18,217 nucleotides of DNA from JAGXLC01 sp041686375 (GTDB lineage Bacteria > Bacteroidota > Bacteroidia > Bacteroidales > UBA12077): the NCBI GenBank assembly GCA_041686375.1, contig JAWLEB010000052.1, forward strand, positions 1 to 18,217. Direction: 5' to 3'. Below the pieces are notes generated by a model. The model did no database searches and was not told the origin of the DNA. It was given only the letters and a program-made list of their open reading frames with translations. This document shows, one piece after another, positions 1 to 7,035 of this stretch. Each line of letters opens with the position of its first letter. Position 1 is the first letter of the stretch. The translations under genes and the position numbers were made by a program.

Positions 1-245
1 GACGACTCCGGTGGGTCGATTCCACCATCTTAATTACAGCATGCAGAACTGTTATCTTGCCGATGTTCTGCTTCTCGGCACACATATGCACCGTGCGGGG
101 TTTTCGGAGACGCGTTCTTATCCCCCGTTACAAATTTTGCTAAAGCCGACTACCTTAGACGCTGGAAGCTCACCCGCATGGTGTATGACATGTTGCCTGC
201 AGTGCATTATCAGCCACGAACAATTAATGAATTCCAATTATTAAG
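1..245. other. Gene-free left edge with strong secondary structure
   Basis: I see no convincing coding sequence here. The two short reading frames present have no recognisable domain and overlap structured sequence. By eye the stretch is clearly richer in G+C than the AT-rich sequence that follows it. It contains three potential hairpins: a 5-bp stem at 10-14/22-26 with a 7-nt loop, a perfect 7-bp stem at 43-49/65-71 (GCAGAAC/GTTCTGC), and the long stem annotated separately at 77-197. The stretch lies downstream of the histidine kinase stop codon on the minus strand. It could be a structured RNA, a mobile-element end or an intergenic repeat. The window edge prevents a decision. Confidence 0.5.
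77..197. repeat. Long imperfect inverted repeat (attC-like or RNA-like fold)
   Basis: Positions 85-99 can pair with 173-187 over 15 consecutive bases, including three G-U pairs. After an unpaired ACA at 188-190 the stem continues with 82-84 pairing to 191-193. After one extrahelical base (C81), 77-80 pairs with 194-197. That gives about 22 pairs with two bulges around a loop of about 73 nt. The compensating wobble pairs suggest selection on structure. The overall size (121 nt) and extrahelical bases recall integron attC sites, but I see no clear pair of attC core boxes. A structured non-coding RNA is an equal alternative. The fold is read directly from the sequence; function is not known. Confidence 0.5.
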
Positions 246-2489
246 CTATTTTTTGGTTTTCAGCAATTTATTTAAAATTTTGAAGAATTCTTTTTCCTTT
301 ATAGGTTTTGAAATATATTCATCACAACCAGCATCGAATGCTTTCTCCCTGTCTTTTTTAGAAGCAAATGCAGTTTGTGCTATAATGGGCAGATCCGGGT
401 ATTCTTTTTTTAATATACGCGTAGCCTCATAACCATCCATTTCCGGCATTTTTATATCCATTAAAACAATATCGATGTTTGAATTATTTTTAACTTCATC
501 TATGGCTTCTTTCCCATTTACTGCCTGAATAAATTGGATGTTGGTATCTTCCATCATCATTTCCTTTAAGAGCAGATAACTGGTTTCATCATCCTCTGCA
601 ACCAGCATGGTAAGATCACTGGAAAGTTGTTTGTCAGTAGTCTCCGCGCCAGGTGTTAAGTCTATTTCTTTTTCTTCAGGCAATTTATAAGGGATAGTAA
701 AGTAAAAAGCGCTCCCTTTTTCCTTCTCGGATTCAAGCCACATTTTACCTCCCAACATCTCTACATAGGCCTTGGAAATGCTTAATCCCAGTCCGGCCCC
801 TTCGTATTGCCGCCTGATTGTCATATCCTCCTGTCGAAAACGCTCAAATATATTTTCTTTTTGGTCAGTGGATATCCCTATTCCTGTATCTTCCACAAAG
901 AATGTTATGATATCGTCTTTCTTTGTATAGCCAAAAGTTATTTTACCTTCATTTGTATACTTTATCGCATTCTTCAACAGGTTACTGAGAACCTGGTTTA
1001 ATTTGGTATAATCAGTGCAAATAGGGCTTTTCCAATCGGGGAATTCTTTATAAGATTCCAGCTGGAGTCCTTTTTGCTTTGTTTCATAACTAAAAAAAGT
1101 GTAAAGTTCATCAATTAACATATTCAGGTTTACTTCCTCCCTGAATATCTCAATTTGTCCCGCTTCGATCTTTGCAATATCGATCAACTCATCGATTATA
1201 TTCAACATTCGCTTGCCGCTTTCCTGGATAATGTCAATAAATTCATTGTGTTTCTCCCCTATAAGTTCCGGTTTTTTTAGTAATTTCGCAAATCCCATGA
1301 TTCCATTCATAGGTGTACGTATTTCATGGCTCATATTGGCCAGGAAAGCGGATTTAAGCCTGTCGCTCTCTTCTGCTCTTTCCTTTGCCTCTTCCAGATT
1401 CCTGTATGCAATTTTCAACTCCGTTATATCAATGGAAACACAGGTTACTCCAACAATTTCTCCCAGTTCATTTTTGAAAGGTTCAACGTTTAACCTGTAA
1501 TAGTAAGGTTTGTTATTGATTGAGGTTTTTACCTCGTCTTTGGCTTTTTTACCTGTTTCTATGACCTGTTGTTTTAAATTGATTAGCTGTTTTACCTCGT
1601 CCAGATTCGTCAGCAATTCTTCGTCTGTTTTTCCGATAATCTCTTCTTCGTTAAAATGCTTATGGGCATTATATATCCAGGTGTACCTTAAATTTTTATC
1701 CTGTTGCCAAACGATGATGGAACTATCGCTTAAAGCTACACGAAAACGTTCATCACTTTTTTGCAATTCAATTTCGGCCTCTTTCTGTTCTGTTATATCC
1801 TGGAAAACACCGGAAGCCCAGATGCATTTGCCCTTAAACATTTCCGGTTCTCCTATAGCGTGAACCCAGAGACGTTTTCCTTTCGCTGTAATAAACTCTA
1901 AGACAAGATCATAAGGTTTCCCTTCATTGATGGCCTGGTTCACGGCTTCCCGGATTTTCTTTTTGCTTTCTCCCGGAAAAAATTCGATGGCTTCATCCAC
2001 TGTAGGTTTATAATCTTCGGGTACTTCATGTATCTTTTTGGTCACTTTTGACCAATACACCGTGTTATCATCCAGATTGATCTCCCAACCACCTACTTTT
2101 GCCATTTCACCGGTTTGTTCGAGCAATTTCTCATGCTGTTTCAGTTCATTTTCCATGGCTTTTCGTTTTGTAATGTCCCGCAGGTTACACAGGTAGGCCT
2201 TCTTATTCCCCCAAATTGTTTCAACAACACGTATTTCCACAGTGTGCAGGGAACCATTCGGTCCGGGAAGTTCCAGTTCTGTATTCTCTTTATCGATAAT
2301 GGGTAATCCTATTTCCTTTCCAATAATTTCGGTAAGTTCACGCATAAGCATCTTACATGCCATAGGATTGGCATATAGGCCTTTGCCTTTAGCATCCAAA
2401 ACGATAAAACCGTCAGGGCTGTCTTCAATGAGCTTCAGGTAGGCCAGGCCGTTGGTTTCAGTTTCTGGTTTTTCCCCGGGTTTATCCAT
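246..2489 (-). CDS. PAS-domain hybrid sensor histidine kinase/response regulator, third gene of the kai operon
   Basis: This is a soluble hybrid kinase of 747 residues with no membrane segment or signal peptide. Domain order: PAS at about 15-108, PAS_3-like at about 130-235 (starting GGWEIN), a third PAS at about 245-358, a short coiled coil, and HisKA with phospho-acceptor H388 in the motif MSHEIRTPMNG. HATPase_c follows at about 490-600, with N box NLLKNAIKYT, G1 box DTGIGIS, F box FERFRQ and G2 box GAGLGLS. A receiver domain occupies 626-745 with acidic D633/D634, phospho-acceptor D678, T706 and K728. There is no DNA-binding output domain, so phosphate would have to act through conformation or pass to a separate partner. 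The start lies 12 nt after the kaiB stop, so co-transcription with kaiCB is likely. By analogy with SasA it is a candidate output kinase of the KaiBC module, but it has PAS domains instead of SasA's KaiB-like sensor domain; that role is inferred. Confidence 0.9.
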   Translation of the reverse strand: MDKPGEKPETETNGLAYLKLIEDSPDGFIVLDAKGKGLYANPMACKMLMRELTEIIGKEIGLPIIDKENTELELPGPNGSLHTVEIRVVETIWGNKKAYLCNLRDITKRKAMENELKQHEKLLEQTGEMAKVGGWEINLDDNTVYWSKVTKKIHEVPEDYKPTVDEAIEFFPGESKKKIREAVNQAINEGKPYDLVLEFITAKGKRLWVHAIGEPEMFKGKCIWASGVFQDITEQKEAEIELQKSDERFRVALSDSSIIVWQQDKNLRYTWIYNAHKHFNEEEIIGKTDEELLTNLDEVKQLINLKQQVIETGKKAKDEVKTSINNKPYYYRLNVEPFKNELGEIVGVTCVSIDITELKIAYRNLEEAKERAEESDRLKSAFLANMSHEIRTPMNGIMGFAKLLKKPELIGEKHNEFIDIIQESGKRMLNIIDELIDIAKIEAGQIEIFREEVNLNMLIDELYTFFSYETKQKGLQLESYKEFPDWKSPICTDYTKLNQVLSNLLKNAIKYTNEGKITFGYTKKDDIITFFVEDTGIGISTDQKENIFERFRQEDMTIRRQYEGAGLGLSISKAYVEMLGGKMWLESEKEKGSAFYFTIPYKLPEEKEIDLTPGAETTDKQLSSDLTMLVAEDDETSYLLLKEMMMEDTNIQFIQAVNGKEAIDEVKNNSNIDIVLMDIKMPEMDGYEATRILKKEYPDLPIIAQTAFASKKDREKAFDAGCDEYISKPIKEKEFFKILNKLLKTKK

Positions 2490-2501
2490 AGTTCATATTT
2501 A

Positions 2502-2816
2502 TTATAATGATGACAAATCGAGCCCAATCAGTACCTTTTCATCGTCAGACATATCTCCGATCACTTTGCGCATAGGAGGCGGAAGTTTTTTTACAACGGT
2601 GGGGACAGCAAATATCTGTTCTTCAGCTGCCAATTTGGGATTTTCCTTCAGGTCAACAATCTCTATTTCATATTTTCCCGGAAAATGCTGTTCACAGATT
2701 TGTTCCAGTTTATGATAGGTTTGTTGTGCTTTCGTTGTTATACCCACCACATATAGTTTTAGAATTATTTTTTCAGAATCCATATTTGTTTCATTGCTAG
2801 TGTTTGTTGCACCCAT
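2502..2816 (-). CDS. kaiB: KaiB family circadian-clock protein
   Basis: KaiB is the small thioredoxin-like, fold-switching partner that binds the KaiC ring. This 104-residue protein has the characteristic first strand ILKLYVVGIT (18-27), the middle strand with acidic loop IEIVDLKENP (51-60), and the very distinctive C-terminal block VPTVVKKLPPPMRKVIGDMS (71-90) followed by DEKVLIGLDL. That block is the part that refolds in cyanobacterial KaiB. The protein ends within three residues of that motif, so the acidic tail of cyanobacterial KaiB is absent. The start chosen has no obvious Shine-Dalgarno; M12 is an alternative and would remove only a poorly conserved lead. The gene begins 15 nt after the kaiC stop and ends 12 nt before the kinase gene, giving an operon kaiC-kaiB-kinase. 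Confidence 0.93.
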   Translation of the reverse strand: MGATNTSNETNMDSEKIILKLYVVGITTKAQQTYHKLEQICEQHFPGKYEIEIVDLKENPKLAAEEQIFAVPTVVKKLPPPMRKVIGDMSDDEKVLIGLDLSSL

Positions 2817-2831
2817 AACAATATTATCTGT

Positions 2832-4280
2832 TTATTTTTTTTCCATATCTACTTCAAAATCCGGGTCTTTTAATTGTATGCCGTTATCGTTTATTACCAT
2901 TTCTTTAATTTCCTGGGCATGTTTCATACCCCTTGCTTTTAACAAATAGAACAATCTTCTTTTTTCGTTTTTATAAAAATGATCATGAAGTATCAGCCAG
3001 GTATCCATGATGGAAGAGATGGCTGTATTGGTCTGCTCTGTGCTTATATCTGGATCTGACAGGTTTGTAAAATACCCGGTTATTTCCTTTTCTTTCAGGT
3101 AATCCAGCAGACGTGTCAGCATCGCCTTAATCTCTATCCCCTTTCCTACAGTAAAGAAATTGCTTATGGGATCCATAACTAATACATCAGGCTTTACTTT
3201 TTTTATCATCTGAAGGATCTTTGACAGGTGTTCTTCCAGACCAAGCGTGGAGGTTCTTTCTGAAATGACATGTAACAGCTCGTTGTTAATGTGTTGACGT
3301 AAATCCATGCCAATTGAACCCATATTCCTGCATATTTGATCTACTGACTCTTCAAAAGAAAAATAGAGGCACTTTTCTCCGTTAGTACAGGCAGAATTGG
3401 CAAAAAGTGACGCCATGCTTGATTTGCCGGTTCCGGAGGTACCGGAAATTAAGATGCTGGAAGCCCTGTAAAAACCCTTATTGTCCATCATATTATCCAG
3501 GTCCGGTATGCCGGTGGAAACCCTTTCTTTCAATGCTGTATGCTCCAGTTTCAATGAGGTTACAGGAATCACCTTTATGCCATCGTAATCTATAATGAAT
3601 GGACTCTCATCTGCAACGTGAGCTGTACCACGGTATTTCACAACGCGCAGCCTTCGCTTTGATATTTGATCAACCACACGATGATCAAGCAGGATAACAC
3701 AATCGGAGACATATTCTTCCAGCCCCTGCCGGGTTATAGAATTTGATCCTTGTTCTCCGGTGACTATGGCTGTTATTTTTTTATCTTGCAACCATTTAAA
3801 CAGCCTTTTAATCTCTATTCGTAATGTTCTTGCATTGGATAAGCTGGAAAAGATGGTTTCAATGGTGTCAATAACTACTCGTTTTGCTCCTGTTTGCTGA
3901 ATAGCATATTCCAGGCGGAGAAAAATAGGATCCAGTGAAAAATCGCCGGTTTCGGTCACTTCTGCGTTTGTTGTATCTATATGGTCAATATATAATTTAC
4001 CATTATCTATATGGGATTTTAAATCAAAATCCATAGAGTTAAAATTCGTTACCAGGTTGTCTAAATCTTCTTCAAAGGATAGAAAAACAGCCGGTTCATC
4101 GAATTCAACAATACCCATAACCAGGAATTCCATACTAAAAACAGTCTTTCCACAGCCCGGACCTCCTGCTACCAGCGTGGTTCTTTGGTAGGGAATACCT
4201 CCTTTTGTTAGCTCGTCCAGGCCCTTAATTCCTGTTGGACATTTGGGAAGGTAAGAATCATTATTTGCTTTATTGTTCAT
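2832..4280 (-). CDS. kaiC: KaiC family circadian-clock ATPase/autokinase
   Basis: KaiC is a double-domain RecA-like ATPase forming hexamers; CI hydrolyses ATP and CII autophosphorylates. Numbered from the ATG at 4280 (482 residues), CI has P-loop GGPGCGKT (39-46), catalytic E70/E71 in SFEED and Walker B D138. CII has P-loop GTSGTGKS (280-287), E310/E311 in SFEES and Walker B D370. The phosphorylation loop reads TNTAISSIMDT, placing S422/S423 where the Synechococcus protein has Ser431/Thr432. The protein ends about 10 residues after the last conserved strand (GIQLKDPD), so the A-loop and KaiA-binding tail of the 519-residue cyanobacterial protein are missing, consistent with no kaiA in the window. 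I chose the ATG at 4280 over an upstream TTG (4298) because AGGAG lies 6 nt before it. The gene leads the kaiC-kaiB-kinase operon. Whether it drives a true circadian rhythm, an hourglass timer or a stress response cannot be told. Confidence 0.93.
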   Translation of the reverse strand: MNNKANNDSYLPKCPTGIKGLDELTKGGIPYQRTTLVAGGPGCGKTVFSMEFLVMGIVEFDEPAVFLSFEEDLDNLVTNFNSMDFDLKSHIDNGKLYIDHIDTTNAEVTETGDFSLDPIFLRLEYAIQQTGAKRVVIDTIETIFSSLSNARTLRIEIKRLFKWLQDKKITAIVTGEQGSNSITRQGLEEYVSDCVILLDHRVVDQISKRRLRVVKYRGTAHVADESPFIIDYDGIKVIPVTSLKLEHTALKERVSTGIPDLDNMMDNKGFYRASSILISGTSGTGKSSMASLFANSACTNGEKCLYFSFEESVDQICRNMGSIGMDLRQHINNELLHVISERTSTLGLEEHLSKILQMIKKVKPDVLVMDPISNFFTVGKGIEIKAMLTRLLDYLKEKEITGYFTNLSDPDISTEQTNTAISSIMDTWLILHDHFYKNEKRRLFYLLKARGMKHAQEIKEMVINDNGIQLKDPDFEVDMEKK

Positions 4281-4286
4281 TTTGTT

Positions 4287-4291
4287 CTCCT
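4287..4291 (-). promoter_or_regulatory. Ribosome binding site fixing the kaiC start
   Basis: On the minus strand this reads AGGAG, followed by a 6-nt A-rich spacer and the ATG at 4280. Good Shine-Dalgarno matches are uncommon in this window, so this site is a useful reason to prefer the ATG over the in-frame TTG 18 nt upstream, which would place this site inside the coding sequence. Confidence 0.75.
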
Positions 4292-4337
4292 GTTTCAATA
4301 TTACTGAAAAAGTAAACGAATTCTGTTTTCATTTGTT

Positions 4338-4352
4338 TCATAAAATTTATGA
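4338..4352. promoter_or_regulatory. Perfect palindrome upstream of kaiC, possible operator
   Basis: The sequence TCATAAA-A-TTTATGA is a perfect 7+7 inverted repeat around one base, lying 58-72 nt upstream of the kaiC start codon. The position is right for an operator or promoter-overlapping regulator site. The surroundings are AT-rich, so chance occurrence is possible, and I see no convincing TAnnTTTG -7 element on the minus strand next to it. Confidence 0.3.
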
Positions 4353-4472
4353 TATTCAATGATTAGACAATAGTTTAACAACTGTAATTCAATATCTTAT
4401 ACTCAAAACCTCTTTTTATCATATAAAAAATAGAACAATTTAACAATAAAGCCATATATCATTTCAACTCTA

Positions 4473-5365
4473 TCATCCTTCTTTCTTACTATATTGATTA
4501 ATTAACCTCAACAATGTTTTTTCACTGATTGGTTTGGAGACATACTCGTCGCAACCAGCACTTAAAGCCTTTCTCTGTCATTTTTAGAGGCAAAAGCAGT
4601 TTGAGCGATTACCGATAAATGTGGAAATTGCTCTTTAATAATTTGTGTAGCTTGATATCAATCCATTTCAGGCATTTTAATATCCATCAACACCAAGTCA
4701 ATATGAGGATTATTCTCTGTTTTTCCAATAGCTTCCATCCCATTTTCGGCATGAATAAAGGATATATCTTCTCCGGCAATAATTTCTTTAATCAAGGTAT
4801 AGCTTACCAGGTCATCTTCGGCCACAAGTACGGTTATATTGGAAGAGAAATTCTCATATTTATTTTTAAGTGATTTTTTTCTTTCTTTTTTTTTCTACGG
4901 GAATAGTAAAATAGAATGTGGTTCCTTTATTCTTTTCAGATTCAAGCCATATCTCACCTCCCAGCATTTCAACATAAGCTTTTGAAATACTTAGTCCAAG
5001 TCCGACTCCTTCATATTTTCTGGCTATAGTCAATTCCTCCTGCCTGAACCTTTCGGAAATTTTTTCTTTTAAATTGTCTTCAATGCCAATACCCATATCT
5101 GAAACATAAAACCTTATTTCATTGTTTTGGAAGCTGTAACCAAATTCTACTGTTCCCTGATCAGTAAATTTAATGGCATTATTGATTAGATTAGTCAGTA
5201 TCTGATCTAATTTATTGGGATCGGTTATGATAATTCTTTTGCTTCTTCGCTGAAAAAATGGTATTTATTGTCAAGGATATCATTAACAACGATTTCTTCT
5301 TTCATTACCTCCATCTGATGGGATTCAATTTTCGAAATATTAATCAATTCATTTATGAGCCTGAT
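4473..5365 (-). pseudogene. Degenerate, 5'-truncated hybrid histidine kinase (paralogue of the kai-operon kinase)
   Basis: Minus-strand translation in shifting frames recovers the end of HisKA (LINELINISKIE), a HATPase_c domain (NLINNAIKFT, MGIGIE, FRQEELTI, GVGLGLSISKAYVEMLGG) and a receiver (VLVAEDD, VLMDIKMPEMD, AQTAFASK, GCDEYVSKP). The order and wording closely match the kinase at 246-2489. Lesions: homology begins abruptly near 5365 with PAS domains and the phospho-His missing; there is an indel and frameshift near 5225-5250 with roughly 15 codons lost; a frameshift lies in the A-tract near 4880-4900; an in-frame TGA at 4658-4660 replaces the Gly codon of the MDGYEAT motif; and one base is lost near 4566-4575. 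A short reading frame at 4866-5096 covers part of the ATPase domain and is unlikely to be functional alone. This is most simply the remnant of a duplicated kinase once upstream of kaiC. Confidence 0.88.
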
Positions 5366-5578
5366 CTAAAAAGGGCTTTAGCGGCTTTTGTGGCAAATCA
5401 TGTAGATATACCCCGCAGCGCTTATCTACATACAAAACCAGTCATGTTCCAGAAAAAAAAGTCACAACCATCTACCTACATCTATTATCTAACATCCATC
5501 CGGCATTTAAAACTATCCTACTGCAGTAAAATCCATGCAGAAAACAATAAAACGAAAAATCTAAAAAAATTAAAATCA
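5366..5578. other. Intergenic region with a 9-bp hairpin
   Basis: No gene is seen between the kinase remnant and the M23 peptidase. A perfect 9-bp inverted repeat, ATGTAGATA at 5400-5408 and TATCTACAT at 5423-5431, encloses a 14-nt GC-rich loop. A weak 4-bp hairpin at 5576-5588, followed on the minus strand by T-rich sequence (about 5575-5553), might serve as a poor intrinsic terminator for the peptidase gene. The 9-bp hairpin has no T-run and is not an obvious terminator. Confidence 0.45.
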
Positions 5579-6826
5579 CTAATTGTGAAGCTCTTTGAGC
5601 CATTTTTCTTTAGCTTGTCCAAAGGCTTCGAGGTTTTCCTCTTCGACAGGTTTAACCGGTGGCGCTTCTATTTTAAGGGGATCGACCAATTGCCCGTTCT
5701 TCCGGAAACGAAAATCCAGGTGTGGGCCGGTGGCATAACCGGTAGCGCCGACATATCCTATCACATCACCTTGTTTTACTTTGCTGCCTTTTTGCATTCC
5801 TTTTGCATATCCCGAAAGATGATTATAACCTGTTGTGTAAATACTATTGTGCCTTATTTTGATATAATAACCGGCGGCTTTTGTGTATCCTTTATCAATA
5901 ACCACTCCATCGCCAATAGCGTGTATGGGTGTGCCTGCAGGCGCTGCATAATCAACTCCCCTGTGCGGCCTCCGTCTTTTTAAAATGGGATGCATACGGC
6001 TCTGGGAATACCCGGAGCTGATTCTCGAAAATTTCAGTGGCGCTTTTAAAAACTCTCTCTGAAGACTCTTCCCTTCACGGTCATAGTAAGTTAACGCACT
6101 ATCCTGTTCAAAAGGAATGGCATAGAAAGTATCCTGTTTATGCTCAAAATAGGCAGCTACAATGTTTTTTATACCGATGGAAGTACTGTCAACATATTCT
6201 TCTTCATAAATAACCTTAAAGGCATCGCCTGTATTCAAACCAAAAAAGTCAATTGTCCATGCATATATCTCTGATAATTCAACAGCCAGTAATGGGTTTA
6301 ATTCATTATCCTTCATAGTATTCCATAAACTAGAGCGGATTGTAGCTGAACGGGTTTTCCTCTCAACGCGGGTTTCTTTCTCAAGCTTCCTTGCAGTAAT
6401 TTTCTCCCCAAACGACAATTTCAGATAAGAAGTGGGTTCATGTTCATATACAAGATAACTTACAGTACCTGTAGTATCATACTTATCATAAAAAACATGA
6501 TACGGATTGCCTGATTTGAATTTCGTTACATCAAAAACTTTATCTATTTGCTGCAGGATATCGTAAACGCTGTGATCGCCAAAGTCATACTGTTTCAGGA
6601 TATTTGCCAAATTCTGGTTTCTTCTTATCCTTTCACTGGCTATATCAAAAGAATCAACAATGATTTCAAATTTCTTTTCCGGATTCCGGCAAAGAATGTG
6701 CTCATTAATATCCGTTTTAAAAACATTATCTGAAGGAGTTTTTGCTGAATTATCCTTGAATATCAAAATAAATAAAGGCACTATCAATATCAAAACTCCT
6801 ATGCTGAACACTTTCTTTCTTGCCAT
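5579..6826 (-). CDS. Membrane-anchored M23 family (LytM-type) peptidoglycan endopeptidase
   Basis: Predicted zinc peptidase that cuts peptide cross-links in peptidoglycan, or a regulator of such enzymes, in the periplasm. Of 415 residues, a basic lead plus one hydrophobic segment (about 6-23) forms a signal anchor. Residues 40-260 are a helical and OpcA/LysM-like N-terminal region typical of the MepM-like architecture. The catalytic domain spans about 270-385, with the first metal motif HRGVD (H288, D292), the core GTPIHAIGDGVV and a C-terminal motif GPHLDF (H369, D371). Canonical LytM enzymes have HxH there, so the third metal ligand is Asp instead of His. The flanking motif DFRF-KNG-VDPLK is otherwise well kept. 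The start ATG is preceded by a partial Shine-Dalgarno (AGAGAG). The gene is monocistronic by spacing, with a good -7 element just upstream. Confidence 0.88.
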   Translation of the reverse strand: MARKKVFSIGVLILIVPLFILIFKDNSAKTPSDNVFKTDINEHILCRNPEKKFEIIVDSFDIASERIRRNQNLANILKQYDFGDHSVYDILQQIDKVFDVTKFKSGNPYHVFYDKYDTTGTVSYLVYEHEPTSYLKLSFGEKITARKLEKETRVERKTRSATIRSSLWNTMKDNELNPLLAVELSEIYAWTIDFFGLNTGDAFKVIYEEEYVDSTSIGIKNIVAAYFEHKQDTFYAIPFEQDSALTYYDREGKSLQREFLKAPLKFSRISSGYSQSRMHPILKRRRPHRGVDYAAPAGTPIHAIGDGVVIDKGYTKAAGYYIKIRHNSIYTTGYNHLSGYAKGMQKGSKVKQGDVIGYVGATGYATGPHLDFRFRKNGQLVDPLKIEAPPVKPVEEENLEAFGQAKEKWLKELHN

Positions 6827-6848
6827 GGAACTCTCTTTTGTTTTCCGA

Positions 6849-6856
6849 CAAATATA
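6849..6856 (-). promoter_or_regulatory. Candidate Bacteroidota -7 element for the M23 peptidase gene
   Basis: On the minus strand this reads TATATTTG, an exact match to the Bacteroidota primary-sigma -7 consensus TAnnTTTG. It sits 23 nt upstream of the ATG, which would give a short leader. No convincing TTTG -33 element is seen at 19-21 nt upstream, so this is only half a promoter. Confidence 0.4.
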
Positions 6857-7035
6857 CTTGTTTTCAGCGAAAAAAGTTTCATCTTCAGGTTAAAAATTAA
6901 CACTGACAACAGGCGTAAGGATGAAATAAAAAATATTTTGTATTGGTAACTCACTTCCACGTTATAAGGGATTTTATCTGTGGCATGCTTTAAAGGGGGA
7001 TTCCATTATACAGAAAATTAAACACTCGACCATCT
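6857..7035. other. Intergenic region, nothing recognised
   Basis: AT-rich sequence between the M23 peptidase and the YitT-family gene. I see no coding sequence, RNA gene or clear intrinsic terminator for the leuS-yitT transcript entering from the right. Confidence 0.4.

Noticed and set aside
10..26. tRNA T-arm-like hairpin (5-bp stem, 7-nt loop GTCGATT), suggesting a tRNA 3' end at the left edge
   Set aside because: The loop starts with G instead of the near-universal T54, the downstream acceptor-like strand is AT-rich without CCA, and the rest of any tRNA would lie outside the window.
4281..4298. TTG start for kaiC
   Set aside because: The ATG at 4280 has AGGAG at ideal spacing, and this upstream extension would contain the ribosome binding site.
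4880..4900. Programmed frameshift in the A-tract joining kinase and receiver
   Set aside because: The same gene has a further stop codon, another frameshift, an internal deletion and a missing 5' end, so decay explains it better.
4866..5096. Independent small ATPase protein of 76 residues
   Set aside because: It is one frame segment of the broken kinase, lacking the N box and phospho-His domain on one side and the receiver on the other.
5258..5983. 241-codon plus-strand reading frame
   Set aside because: It spans the kinase remnant, the gap and the antisense of the M23 peptidase, and has no domain-like composition.
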